A DNA stretch of 64,000 nucleotides, taken from the NCBI GenBank assembly GCA_023391335.1, contig JAEWBG010000065.1, forward strand, positions 1 through 64,000. The letters run 5' to 3'. The stretch is from Pseudomonadota bacterium (GTDB taxonomy: Bacteria; Pseudomonadota; Gammaproteobacteria; Steroidobacterales; Steroidobacteraceae). Positions 1 to 8,237 of this stretch are shown here, one piece after another (within the stretch, counting starts at the first letter, position 1; each line of letters starts with the position of its first letter). The notes under the pieces are model-generated. The model was given only the letters and a program-made list of their open reading frames with translations. It was not told the origin of the DNA and did not search any database. A program made the position numbers and the translations under genes.

Positions 1-23
1 GCTCTGACTTACAACACTCATGC

Positions 24-83
24 GGGGTTATTCCTCTTAAGTTTGATGCTTGCCTGGTAACAAACATCGAACCGGATAACCCC
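24..83. other. Inverted repeat at the left edge
   Basis: The arms GGGGTTAT (24-31) and ATAACCCC (76-83) are perfectly complementary with 44 nt between them. The segment does not fold as a tRNA and lacks the RYYYAAC/GTTRRRY core of an integron attC site. Nothing else is recognisable in 1-161; a transcription terminator or the edge of an unseen repeat are both possible. Confidence 0.3.
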
Positions 84-161
84 GTCTCTTTCAAGACGAC
101 TGTCAGATCAGGTCGTGACTAGTACAGAAGAGCCCCTGCGCGCGAGCGCTCCCTCTTATCA

Positions 162-510
162 TTCTTGCCTGCGCACCGCGCTTCCCTGCCAGTGGCTTCC
201 TTGCCAAGGGCTACCCTGCGCGTCAGCGCTTCCTCTTATTTCTGTCTGTTCTTGCCTGCGCACCGCGCTACCTTGCCAGCGGCTACCGTTGCCAACGGCT
301 ACCTTGCGCGTCAGCGCTTCCTCTTGTTTCTGTCTGTTCTTGCCTGCGCATCGCGCTTCCCTGCCAGCGGCTTCCTTGCCAACGGCTACCCTGCGCGTCA
401 GCGCTTCCTCTTATTTCTGTCTGTTCTTGCCTGCGCACCGCGCTCCCTTGCCAGTGGCTTCCTTGCCATTGGCTACCCTGCGCGTCAGCGCTTCCACTTA
501 CTCTTTCTTC
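162..510 (-). repeat. Four tandem 87-88 bp units of the short-hairpin repeat family
   Basis: Units begin at 162, 249, 337 and 424, each starting TTCTTGCCTGCGCAYCGCGC. Read on the minus strand they carry the same mini-hairpin vocabulary as the other arrays (GCCGTTGGC, GCCGCTGGC, GCGCTGACGCGC). The array abuts the stop codon of the histidine kinase gene. Because 87 is divisible by three, long open frames run through it, but these are not genes. Confidence 0.9.
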
Positions 511-2902
511 ACGCTCCCACCGCCTCCGTCGCGCGCCGTTCAACCTTGTTCAAGATGCGCAAGAGCTCGGCTGAGTCGACCGGCTTGGTCAAATGATGAT
601 CGAATCCTGAAGCTGCCGATTTTTCCCGATCGGCTGTCTGCCCCCAGCCGGTGATTGCGATCAGCGCCATCGCATTGCCGTCGGCACGCACTTGGCTCGC
701 GACTTCGAATCCGCTCATTTGCGGCATGCCGATATCAAGAAGCGCGGCATCCGGCGAAACGTTTCGGATGGTCGCGAGCGCCTCAGCGCCATCATGCGCC
801 AAGTGCACCTCGTGACCTTCCACTTGCAAGATCATCCCCAAGCTATGTGCGGCATCGCGATTGTCGTCGGCGAGGACGATCTTAAGGCCGGGCGGTGCGT
901 CCGACTTGATCGGATGCGTGGGTGCATTCGTGGAGTTCGGGCGCAGCTGCGCCTTCGGGATCACGACAGTGAACGTGCTGCCGCTGCCCAAGCCTTTACT
1001 ATCAGCGCGTATGATGCCGCCGTGCAATGCGACCAGGCCTTTCGTCAGCGCCAATCCGATGCCGAGACCACCTTCAGAGCGTTCGCGCGCCGACTTCACT
1101 TGCGAGAACATTTCGAAGATCGACGTTAGGTTGTCGTGCGCGAGCCCAATGCCATTGTCAGTGACTTGAATCTCCAGGTTTTCGTCGTGCACCTTGGCAG
1201 TCAGAGAGATTTTGCCGCCGTCGTTGGTGTACTTCGCTGCGTTATTGAGCAAGTTGGAAACGACTTGCGACATGCGCAGAGGGTCGATGTTGAGCAGCGT
1301 GCTGCCATTTTCCATACGCACAGAAAGGTGATGACGCTTGCCCTCGATCACCGGCCGCGCTGTCTCGATCGAGGCTGCGACCAAGGCATCGAGCGCCGTT
1401 GGCTGTTTTCGCAACTCGAGATTGCCGCGCGTCATTCGCGACACGTCCAACAAATCGTCCAGCAGCAGCGCCATGTGCTGCACTTGTCGCTCGATGACTT
1501 CGAACGCCCAATGTCGCTGCGTCTCTGCTAGCTTGGGATTGCGAGCCAGTACCGATGCTTGGCGAATCGGCGCGAGTGGATTGCGCAACTCATGTGCGAG
1601 CGTGGCAACGAACTCGTCTTTGCGGCGATCGGCCTCGCGTAGCTCGAACTCGTGATTCTTGCGTTCGGTGACATCCGCGAACCACACGGCCACGCTGCCC
1701 TCGAAGGGCGAGGCGATGCCCTCGAACCATTCTTCGGTCCCGTTCGCTTGCGAATGGAGTTCGAAGTTGCGCACTTCAGACCGATCTGCGACGGCCATAT
1801 AGTGTTCGAGCAGATGCGGCGCATTCCAATCGCCGGGCCGGATCTCCGAGAGCCTTCGGCCGATCAATGCGTGAGCGGGAATTTTCAAAATGGACGCAGC
1901 CGCCTCGTTGGCGTAGGTCCAAAGGAAATCGACGATGGCGCCCGTATCGTCTCGGGCTGGCGTAAGAATGTTGAACGGCACTGCAGATGCATCGACCACT
2001 TGTCGCAGCCGCTGTTCGCCGGAGCGCCGTTCCTCTTCGAGTCTCTGCCGCTCTAATTCGCGAGCACGAATGGCTTGCAGCACCCACCACAGCAGTGCGC
2101 TGAACAATGCGATCTCAAGGAGCGTCCGCAGCGCTGCACCGAACGCGTAGTCGTAAAGCCCCGCTCGCTGACCTTGAATGCGAATCCATCCGATGAGCAG
2201 GGGAGTGAGAAACGCTATCGGCAATAGTCTTCGCGACAGTACGCCGACAGTACCTTCCTCGATGACGGATCGCATGGGCTCTCGTTCGGGTTGAATTGCG
2301 AGCAGTCCGCAACTGAGGAGCACGATCATCAACGCGGTTTGAAGTGCAATGCCCGTTAGGCGCGGAATCGTGTACATCGACTCCGCACCGTAAAAGTAAC
2401 CTGTCACTGATAGCGTGCCGATCGCGAGGCCCAGCAGTGCCAGCCCGATGCTCCACAGGCGTTCGCGATGCGAGCCATTCAGTAAAAACAACGAGCCGCC
2501 CAACGCAAGCAGACTCAGCGCCGCTGGCGGGCCCATGCGTCCCGGCGCAGCGGTGCCTAAAGTGCCGATCGCTTCGTCGTACAGCAGCGTGTCGATGTGC
2601 AGATCGAGATCGAATAGATGCTCGGATAAGGTCACCCCGCCGATGAGCGCTGTCACGGCTGCGAAGAATCGAATCGTCCATTTCGCGGACGGACGCAGCG
2701 CGGCAACGCCCAGTCCAATTGCGGCAGAGAAGAATGCGATCGCAGCATTCGCTTTGATCGTGATGCCGATGCCCCACCAATCGGACAAACGTGGGATGCC
2801 GATTGCCCAACCGGCAAAGGACACGATTGCACCTATAGCCAACGAAGACGCAACAGCAATACCCAGATTGCGTGAGGCGACGGAATGAGCTTCGGCCTGC
2901 AA
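509..2902 (-). CDS. Membrane hybrid sensor histidine kinase with C-terminal receiver domain
   Basis: This 797-residue inner-membrane signalling protein should autophosphorylate on His and pass phosphate to its own receiver. The first 280 residues hold about eight hydrophobic segments (near 12-37, 53-70, 75-92, 124-143, 148-172, 184-204, 226-244, 255-277), so sensing is probably intramembrane. A PAS-like region (about 297-412) follows, then HisKA with LAHELRNPL (H437), an HATPase domain (N-box SNLLNNAAKY, G-boxes TDNGIG and GLGIGL) and a receiver with acidic pair DD (679-680), phospho-acceptor D723 in LLDIGMP and K773. No DNA-binding output domain is seen, so a separate partner is likely. The reading frame has no early ATG; the start is a TTG at 2902 with a weak GGAG upstream. 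It stands alone between repeat arrays. Confidence 0.9.
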   Translation of the reverse strand: MQAEAHSVASRNLGIAVASSLAIGAIVSFAGWAIGIPRLSDWWGIGITIKANAAIAFFSAAIGLGVAALRPSAKWTIRFFAAVTALIGGVTLSEHLFDLDLHIDTLLYDEAIGTLGTAAPGRMGPPAALSLLALGGSLFLLNGSHRERLWSIGLALLGLAIGTLSVTGYFYGAESMYTIPRLTGIALQTALMIVLLSCGLLAIQPEREPMRSVIEEGTVGVLSRRLLPIAFLTPLLIGWIRIQGQRAGLYDYAFGAALRTLLEIALFSALLWWVLQAIRARELERQRLEEERRSGEQRLRQVVDASAVPFNILTPARDDTGAIVDFLWTYANEAAASILKIPAHALIGRRLSEIRPGDWNAPHLLEHYMAVADRSEVRNFELHSQANGTEEWFEGIASPFEGSVAVWFADVTERKNHEFELREADRRKDEFVATLAHELRNPLAPIRQASVLARNPKLAETQRHWAFEVIERQVQHMALLLDDLLDVSRMTRGNLELRKQPTALDALVAASIETARPVIEGKRHHLSVRMENGSTLLNIDPLRMSQVVSNLLNNAAKYTNDGGKISLTAKVHDENLEIQVTDNGIGLAHDNLTSIFEMFSQVKSARERSEGGLGIGLALTKGLVALHGGIIRADSKGLGSGSTFTVVIPKAQLRPNSTNAPTHPIKSDAPPGLKIVLADDNRDAAHSLGMILQVEGHEVHLAHDGAEALATIRNVSPDAALLDIGMPQMSGFEVASQVRADGNAMALIAITGWGQTADREKSAASGFDHHLTKPVDSAELLRILNKVERRATEAVGA

Positions 2903-3084
2903 GGTTGTCGGACTCCAACTGCGGGAGACGAAAGATAGGAGGCGCGCAGTGCCGTGTCTATCCGGAGCGCACCGCGGCTCGTAACCGTCGCAGCCTGGCG
3001 ACTAATCGAGTTGTAGATCGAAGCGGTGGAGACGTGGACGCGCATTTGCGCGGTGCGCATGGATTCGGGTGCGTAAGACATGCT

Positions 3085-3345
3085 TGGTTAGCGCAAGCCT
3101 AACGGTAGGCCAGAAAAAGAATCGAAGAGGCAAGCCCGTTGGGCAGGGTGAGCCGAAAGAACAAGAGGCAAGCCCTACGGGCAGGGTAGCCGTTGGCAAG
3201 CGAGCCCTTCGGGCAAGCAAGCCTGACGGCAGGCCAGAAAAGAATCGAAGAGGGGAGCCGAGCGGGCTCGGCAAGCCAGAGCGGAAGGAACGAGGGAAGC
3301 CCTTTCGGCAAGCAAGCCGACGAAGCGTCGGTCCGCACGGGATTT
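3085..3345 (+). repeat. Short-hairpin repeat array
   Basis: The array is a run of modules such as GCCCGTTGGGC, GCCCTACGGGC, GCCGTTGGC, GCCCTTCGGGC, GCCTGACGGC, GCCGAGCGGGCTCGGC and CCGACGAAGCGTCGG, joined by linkers of the type AAGAGGCAAGC and AGGGTAGC. Each module is self-complementary although the stems differ. It occupies the gap upstream of the kinase gene. No supported gene lies in 2903-3899. Confidence 0.85.
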
Positions 3346-3424
3346 CCCGCATACGCACTGCGTACGCTGGGTCACAGGCAAGATGACACTGTCAGCAAGC
3401 CAGAAAGGCGTCGCCGCGTTCTTG

Positions 3425-3600
3425 CATCCTGTTCGTCTTGTTAATCCTGTCCAAATTTCTTTGCTTTGCACTGAAGCGGAGTTTAAGAGATTGGACAGGA
3501 TTAACAGGATGAAAAAGAGTCGGAGGAAGAGGAGAGCCCTGCGGGCAGGACAGCCCAAAGAATAAGAAGCGAGCCCTGCGGGCAAGTAGCGCTGGCAGGC
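3425..3600 (+). repeat. Long inverted repeat plus one hairpin-array remnant
   Basis: Perfect 16-bp arms TGTTAATCCTGTCCAA (3439-3454) and TTGGACAGGATTAACA (3491-3506) enclose 36 nt containing TTCTTTGCTTTGCACTG. A short piece of the hairpin array follows (3530-3600). The same inverted-repeat element recurs near 5000, 30110, 30240, 32000, 37970, 38260 and 44810. It could act as a bidirectional terminator or a non-autonomous mobile repeat. Confidence 0.75.
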
Positions 3601-3655
3601 GTGTGTCGCAAGCGAAGCATGAGTTGTTAAGACCAAGACGAGGCTTTTTCTCGTC

Positions 3656-3745
3656 CCCTCCCCCTCGATGGGGGGAGGGCTAGGGAGAGGGCGACAAATC
3701 GAAGCATGCCTTTCGACAAGGTCAGGGCGAACGGAGAAGAAACAG
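3656..3745. repeat. G-rich hairpin and adjoining REP-like sequence
   Basis: CCCTCCCCC (3656-3664) pairs with GGGGGAGGG across TCGAT, followed by an extension ending TTTCGACAAGGTCAGGGCG. Sequences of this type are recalled as common intergenic repeats in Xanthomonas/Pseudomonas relatives. A reverse-orientation hairpin-array fragment follows at about 3795-3880. Confidence 0.5.
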
Positions 3746-3889
3746 TTCATGTAGGAAAGCAAAAACAAATCTCCCTGCGGGCAAGGCGCCATTTCTTTTC
3801 TTGGCTGCGCATCGCGCTTCCCTGCCAGTGGCTTTCTTGCCAGTGACCACCTTGCGCGTGAGCGCTTCCTCTTAGTTCTTGCTCTTGTC

Positions 3890-3918
3890 TTGACGGTCGT
3901 TCGCTTATAAGCGAATAT
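3890..3918 (+). promoter_or_regulatory. Probable promoter and operator of the RelE/HigA-like module
   Basis: A -35-like TTGACG (3890-3895) is separated by 17 bp from GAATAT (3913-3918). A perfect 16-bp palindrome, TTCGCTTATAAGCGAA (3900-3915), lies between and overlaps the -10, as expected for an antitoxin autorepression site. The predicted transcription start is only a few bases before the toxin ATG, so the toxin mRNA may be nearly leaderless. The assignment is inferred from sequence only. Confidence 0.5.
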
Positions 3919-3928
3919 TGCGCCTGCC

Positions 3929-4249
3929 ATGGAGCTTAGGCACTACCTCACGCGCGCAGGAAACGATCCATTTCAGGAATGGATGGACGCACTGTCGGAT
4001 TTGCGTGCTCGCGTGGCGATCCTGCGGCGTCTTGATCGTCTCGCGCTCGGCAATATGGGCGACAGCAAATACTTGCGTGACGGTATCTCCGAGCTGCGAA
4101 TCGACCATGGTCCTGGGTACCGCGTGTATTTCGCACGATCCGGAGCTTCGATCATTCTTTTGCTAGGTGGCGGATCCAAAAGGACGCAAAAGAAGGACAT
4201 CGACGCTGCGGTGAGCCGATGGCAAGATTTCAAAGGTAGACAGCAATGA
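3929..4249 (+). CDS. RelE/HigB-type toxin (addiction-module killer protein)
   Basis: This 106-residue protein resembles the HigB/RelE-like killer proteins whose relatives cleave mRNA at the ribosome. Visible family features are an early aromatic/acidic helix (DPFQEWMDALSDLRAR), the segment ISELRIDHGPGYRVYF and the C-terminal LLLGGGSKRTQKKDI. Length is normal and no damage is visible. The antitoxin gene follows with a 4-bp overlap (ATGA), the toxin-first order usual for this family. The pair is flanked on both sides by hairpin arrays. The start ATG has no evident ribosome site, matching the very short predicted leader. Confidence 0.85.
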   Translation: MELRHYLTRAGNDPFQEWMDALSDLRARVAILRRLDRLALGNMGDSKYLRDGISELRIDHGPGYRVYFARSGASIILLLGGGSKRTQKKDIDAAVSRWQDFKGRQQ

Positions 4250-4629
4250 GTCGCTCGCGCGAACGTCCAATACCCTCCCGTAGCCACGAAGATGCGACGC
4301 GCGAAAGCCTTCGAGCGGACCCAGTATTCGCGGCCAAGTATTTGGATTCCGTACTCGAGGACGGCGATCAGCAAGAGCTAATGCTCGCGATGCGTCGCCT
4401 TGCGGATGCCTTTGGCGGTGTCGCTGACCTTGCGAAGACAGCGGACCTGAATGCGACTTCCCTTTATCGAACTCTCTCTCCGAATGGAAATCCCGAGCTG
4501 CGAAGCATGAATGCGCTGCTAAAAGCGATGGGGATGAGGTTGTCGATTCGACCCTTGGTGAAAACGACCGCCCGGGCGAAGCGAGCATCGACGGTGAAGG
4601 CAAAGCGAACAAGTACGCGTTCGAGGTGA
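4246..4629 (+). CDS. HigA-like antitoxin of the addiction module
   Basis: This 127-residue partner of the preceding toxin is expected to neutralise it and repress the shared promoter. The helix-turn-helix region includes LMLAMRRLADAFGGVADLAK and the recognition helix LNATSLYRTLS, followed by the typical NPELRSMNALLKAMGM. The C-terminal tail is basic and runs up to the next repeat array. Translation is coupled to the toxin through the ATGA overlap. The 3900-3915 palindrome is the most likely binding site. Family identity is good; the DNA target is inferred. Confidence 0.83.
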   Translation: MSRSRERPIPSRSHEDATRESLRADPVFAAKYLDSVLEDGDQQELMLAMRRLADAFGGVADLAKTADLNATSLYRTLSPNGNPELRSMNALLKAMGMRLSIRPLVKTTARAKRASTVKAKRTSTRSR

Positions 4630-4631
4630 GG

Positions 4632-5095
4632 AGGCGAGCCGAGAGTTCTCGGCAAGCCAGAGCGGAAGGAAAGAGGGAAGCCGAACGAACAAGAGGCAAG
4701 CCCTACGGGCAGGGTGAGCCAAACGAACAAGAGGCAAGCCCTACGGGCAAGGTAGCCGTTGGCAAGCGAGCCCTTCGGGCAAGCAAGCCTAACGGCAAGC
4801 CAGAAAAAGAATCGAAGAGGCAAGCCAGTTGGGCAGGGTGAGCCGAAAGAATAAGAGGCAAGCCCTACGGGCAGGGTAGCCGTTGGCAAGCGAGCCCTTC
4901 GGGCAAGCAAGCCTAACGGCAGGCCAGATAAGAATCGAAGAGGGAAGCCCTGCGGGCAAGTAAGCCAGAAAGGCGTCGCCGCTTTCGTGCATCCTGTTGG
5001 TCTTGTTAATCCTGTCTAAATTTCTTTGCTTTGCACTGGAGCGCAGCTTAGGAGATTGGACAGGATGAACAGGATTGACAGGATGGTCGGGGCGA
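4632..5095 (+). repeat. Large short-hairpin array followed by a long inverted repeat
   Basis: About 340 bp of modules (GCCGAGAGTTCTCGGC, several GCCCTACGGGC, GCCGTTGGC, GCCCTTCGGGC, GCCTAACGGC) repeat in two near-identical rounds. They are followed by the inverted-repeat element (TTAATCCTGTCTAA near 5003, complementary arm near 5055-5069, then GACAGGATTGACAGGATG). No gene is supported between 4630 and 5235. Confidence 0.85.
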
Positions 5096-5235
5096 AGACG
5101 CGAAGCGCTTGCATCGTCCTCCCATTTGCCACCGCATCGCTGTTGAGCGGTGCAGGGGTGTTGTGTAACGTCGTGTGCGGCCTGTGAATGAACCGCCTGC
5201 CTCATCGACCCCTCCAAGCGCATCATTGAATCGCC

Positions 5236-5961
5236 ATGTCCAATCTAAAGTTCGCATTCGAGCCGCTGGGAAAAGAGGAACTCACGTTCCTCGATGAGTT
5301 TCTGCTGAATCGTCTCGACCACGAAACCCTGGAGCGGCTTGCGGCGGCGGGCGAAGATGAAGGTATCGTCGGTATCTCAGAGCTCGACGGCTTTCTTACT
5401 GCCGTCGTCAGCGGCCCGAACCTCATTGAGCCTTCCAAATGGCTTCGCGCCATGTGGGGCAAAGAAGAGCCTGCGTGGAAGTCGATGGAGCAATTTGAGG
5501 AAGTCTTTTTGTTGTTGTCGCGCCATCAGAATTCGATTGCGGGAATGCTCCTAACTGGTCCGACTGAGTTCGAACCGATGTTTGCGGAGCTCCGAATGAA
5601 GGGGCAGGTGCATATCAACGTTGAGGACTGGTGTTACGGGTACATGCGCGGCGTATATCTCGATGCGGCCGCGTGGTTTGCAGGTGGTGATCAGATCGAG
5701 CGATTGCTATATCCGCTCATATTGTTTGGCACAGAAGAGGGATGGCGAGCACTCGACTCGATGCCTGAGTCGGAGCAGGACTTGACGCGAGAATTGATTC
5801 CCAGGAGCGTCGTCGCGCTCAACGCGCACTGGCTTTCGAGAAGATCAGAACACCTCGTGTCACCGGCCGAACCCATACGGCGTGCTTCGCCTAAGATCGG
5901 CCGCAACGATCCGTGCCCGTGCGGCAGCGCGAAGAAGTACAAGCACTGTTGTTTGCAGTAA
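5236..5961 (+). CDS. YecA/UPF0149 family protein with C-terminal SEC-C zinc motif
   Basis: This 241-residue protein has two parts. Residues about 10-190 match the all-helical UPF0149/YecA fold (GISELDGFLTAVVSGPN, MFAELRMKGQ, WCYGYMRGV). The C-terminus carries the SEC-C zinc knuckle RNDPCPCGSAKKYKHCC, also found at the end of SecA. YecA of E. coli binds metal through this motif and associates with SecA-type substrates or ribosomes; the exact role here is unknown. It is a complete single gene, with ATG at 5236, set between TA fragments and repeats with no operon partner. Confidence 0.88.
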   Translation: MSNLKFAFEPLGKEELTFLDEFLLNRLDHETLERLAAAGEDEGIVGISELDGFLTAVVSGPNLIEPSKWLRAMWGKEEPAWKSMEQFEEVFLLLSRHQNSIAGMLLTGPTEFEPMFAELRMKGQVHINVEDWCYGYMRGVYLDAAAWFAGGDQIERLLYPLILFGTEEGWRALDSMPESEQDLTRELIPRSVVALNAHWLSRRSEHLVSPAEPIRRASPKIGRNDPCPCGSAKKYKHCCLQ

Positions 5962-6004
5962 CCGTCGGCGCAAAGTGGCCTGTTCTTGCCTAACACCGCA
6001 TCGC

Positions 6005-6184
6005 GAGGATCACGTCGCGGCAGCCGCTGTGCGAAATCTGTGCAGAAAGAAGGGAATTCAGATCGGTACGATCGACGCTTTACTGGCTCAGCTTTGCATT
6101 CGACACCAACTCACGATGCTGACCACGGATGAAGACTTCTCATACATCGCAAAGTACACGTCCTTGAAGCTGTGGGCACAGTGA
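6005..6184 (+). pseudogene. C-terminal remnant of a VapC-type PIN toxin
   Basis: In this frame about 57 residues match the second half of a PIN-domain ribonuclease: a helix with DHVAAAAVRNLC, then GTIDALLAQL with the third acidic residue, and TMLTTDEDF with the fourth. The N-terminal half with the first Asp and the Glu is absent. The fragment starts about 45 bp after the yecA stop and has no start codon or antitoxin of its own. It should be catalytically dead. Confidence 0.7.
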
Positions 6185-6465
6185 CGATCGCGGATCGGTT
6201 GTTGGTCTTAGAGTAAGTGTAACGGGCGCGGGAAATCGGGGCGTAAGGCCTAGTTGCGTTCCAGTCGTTCGCATGGATCAGTAATCGATGTCGACTCTCG
6301 CCGCGTTGCTGCGGAAACGTCCGACGGGCTCGTCTCCAAGCATCGGGTCTCGGGGTCACACATATATATGTATTGCCGCAAGGCGACTTGACATAAGCGG
6401 AAGGCCACTCGACCCCACACCGGAGATCAATCCAGAACGCGAGGCAACTCGCACCGGAGGCGCAT

Positions 6466-6711
6466 ATGTCTTACCCGTACGATGTGAAAGCACCGAAGTT
6501 GCCAATCACGCTTAGCATCAACCGCGATCTCGTGAGTGAAGCTCATGAAGCGGGGTTCAACTTATCAGTCGTGCTGGAGCAAGCCGTCGCGGAGAAACTT
6601 GCAGCCGCGAAGAGGGAACGGTGGGTTCGTGAAAACTCCGATGCGATCGCAGCCTACAACGACTTCGTCGAAACGAACGGGCTGGCCTCGGGCTGCTTCA
6701 GTGGCAATTGA
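6466..6711 (+). CDS. CcdA-like antitoxin without its CcdB partner
   Basis: This 81-residue protein matches the CcdA family: an N-terminal ribbon-helix-helix strand (KLPITLSINRDLVSEAHEAG) followed by LEQAVAEKL and the toxin-binding tail RWVRENSDAIAAYNDFVETN. A good ribosome site (GGAGG, 6456-6460) precedes the ATG. In normal modules ccdB follows with overlap. Here the next 20 codons end in a fragment shared with another antitoxin gene and then a hairpin array, so the toxin has been lost. The last residues (GLASGCFSGN) also depart from the usual Gly-Leu-aromatic ending, placing the breakpoint at about 6690-6715. Confidence 0.8.
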   Translation: MSYPYDVKAPKLPITLSINRDLVSEAHEAGFNLSVVLEQAVAEKLAAAKRERWVRENSDAIAAYNDFVETNGLASGCFSGN

Positions 6712-6731
6712 GCTCGCGTTTCGCTTCGGCG

Positions 6732-6835
6732 TGATCAAGCTCGTGCCAGAGGAAGGTAAGAGGTGAGCCTGTGGGCAGGGTAAGCCTTCGGCAGGCAGGC
6801 CGACACTGTCAGCAGGCCAATCCATTTTTTTCTGG
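6732..6835 (+). repeat. Antitoxin 3'-end fossil joined to a hairpin array
   Basis: ATCAAGCT, two variable bases, then TGCCAGAGGAAGGTAAGAGG (6734-6763) is nearly identical to 34838-34867, the last codons of the HTH antitoxin gene at 34529. In both places a hairpin array starts at the same point. Modules here include GCCTTCGGC and GACACTGTC. The intergenic stretch 6712-6932 holds nothing else apart from the fic regulatory palindrome. Confidence 0.7.
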
Positions 6836-6889
6836 CTTGCCGGTGCTTTGGTCGGCTTGGTAAACGCAGCTTGACTTACCTTTCCTATA

Positions 6890-6907
6890 AGTAAAGACTT
6901 CTTTACT
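6890..6907 (+). promoter_or_regulatory. Perfect palindrome upstream of the Fic gene
   Basis: AGTAAAGACTTCTTTACT has 7-bp arms around ACTT and lies 25 bp before the Fic start codon, just downstream of TTGACT (6871-6876). The Fic protein has a C-terminal winged-helix-like region, so autoregulation through this site is possible. This is inference from position and symmetry. Confidence 0.45.
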
Positions 6908-6932
6908 AACAGAATAGCTAAGGAAACCCCGC

Positions 6933-8195
6933 ATGAAGCGAACGACAGGGCGCTACGAATCGACCGCAGTAGCCGGCGAGGACGTTCAGGCTTTCGTTCC
7001 GCACGATCTACCGGTCAGTGCTCCGTCGCTGCAGATAGAAGCGCTTCGACACCGCATTCAGGCCGCGGAAGCCGGCTTGCGCCGATTAGATCTCGCGGCA
7101 GAGATGGTGCCGTCGGTCGATTGGTTTCTCTATGCCTTTGTTCGCAAGGAAGCGGTGGTGTCCTCGCAAATTGAAGGTACCCAGGCGACGCTCGTCGATC
7201 TATTTCAATTCGAAAGCGAGCACCGCGATCGCAACTCCGATATTGAGGACATCTGCAACTATGTGGATGCCCTTCGCTACGCTCGCGAGCAGTTGCATTC
7301 CAAGAAAGGTCTTCCCCTATCGGTACGCCTGTTCAACGAGATCCACCGGAAGTTGATGAAGGGTGTGCGTGGTGCAAATAAGGCGCCGGGACAGGTTAGG
7401 CGTACACAGAATTGGATCGGCGGGTCGCGTCCCGGCAACGCTGCCTTCGTTCCACCTCCACCGCATCGAGTACCTGAATTGCTCAGTGCCTTGGAAAAAT
7501 ATGTGCATATCGACGATTCGCTGCCGGCCGTGGCGCGAGCGGGTGTCGTGCACGTGCAATTCGAAACGATTCATCCGTACTTGGATGGAAACGGTCGCAT
7601 GGGGCGCCTGCTGATATCTCTCTTGCTTGAGCACTGGAAGCAACTCACGCAGCCCATGCTCTATCTGAGCTTGTTCTTCAAGCGCCACCAGGCCGAATAC
7701 TATCGTCGCCTCGATGCCGTGAGACGCGATGGCGATTGGGAAGGCTGGCTGGATTTCTTCCTAGACGGCGTCGCGACTATTAGCGAGGAAGCAGTTGGGG
7801 CAGCACGCAAGTTGTATGCGATCGTGAATGAAGATCGTCAGCGATTGTTGGCGCTCTCATCAGTATCCGTTGCATCTCTGCGGTTATTCGAAGCTTTGCC
7901 GAAAAGTCCGGTCGTCACCGTGCAATCGGCGATCCGCACATTGGGAGCCACAAAACCTACCGCGGGCAAAGCGATCGATGCGCTGGTCGAAGCGAAGATC
8001 TTGCAGGAATCGACGGGTCGTCAGCGCGGGCGTGCCTTCAACTACGGCAGATACCTTGATGAACTTCGGTCGGGCACTGACCTGGGTGAAGTGGAGAAGG
8101 TGCAGCCTGTCCTCCGAACTGAATCTCAAGGGCGCCTGCCAAGGCGAAAAGCGAACACGCGCGCGTCATCGAAGAGGCCGAGGCAGAGGCACTGA
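6933..8195 (+). CDS. Fic-family AMP-transferase with N-terminal inhibitory motif
   Basis: This 420-residue enzyme has the canonical Fic active loop HPYLDGNGRMGR (H214-R225), preceded by VHVQFETI. Fic proteins typically transfer AMP from ATP to hydroxyl side chains of target proteins. The inhibitory signature S/T-x3-E-G is present at S77-G82 (SSQIEG), placing it among N-terminally autoinhibited (class II) Fic proteins. Residues 20-60 match the Fic N-terminal domain of DUF4172-like relatives. Residues about 305-375 look like a winged-helix domain. All catalytic residues are intact. It stands alone; a 33-bp copy of its 5' end survives at 9024. Confidence 0.93.
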   Translation: MKRTTGRYESTAVAGEDVQAFVPHDLPVSAPSLQIEALRHRIQAAEAGLRRLDLAAEMVPSVDWFLYAFVRKEAVVSSQIEGTQATLVDLFQFESEHRDRNSDIEDICNYVDALRYAREQLHSKKGLPLSVRLFNEIHRKLMKGVRGANKAPGQVRRTQNWIGGSRPGNAAFVPPPPHRVPELLSALEKYVHIDDSLPAVARAGVVHVQFETIHPYLDGNGRMGRLLISLLLEHWKQLTQPMLYLSLFFKRHQAEYYRRLDAVRRDGDWEGWLDFFLDGVATISEEAVGAARKLYAIVNEDRQRLLALSSVSVASLRLFEALPKSPVVTVQSAIRTLGATKPTAGKAIDALVEAKILQESTGRQRGRAFNYGRYLDELRSGTDLGEVEKVQPVLRTESQGRLPRRKANTRASSKRPRQRH

Positions 8196-8237
8196 TGCCG
8201 TGGGCGCTGATGCTGTTGACCGGTGGAAAGAGAAAAA

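Noticed and set aside
24..83. tRNA or integron attC site
   Set aside because: The 8-bp stem closes a loop without D, anticodon or T arms, and attC core sites are missing.
162..510. Possible CRISPR array or tandem-repeat protein gene
   Set aside because: Units of 87-88 bp are contiguous without unique spacers, and the open frames through them exist only because the unit length is a multiple of three.
655..2646. Several long plus-strand open frames (for example 1136-1531, 1652-2056, 2415-2888)
   Set aside because: They are antisense to the histidine kinase, lack family features and mirror its codon bias.
3002..5226. Open frames through the hairpin arrays (for example 3175-3930, 4464-4910, 4789-5226)
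   Set aside because: They encode only Arg/Ala/Gly/Pro-rich translations of the repeat and have no start signals or conserved domains.
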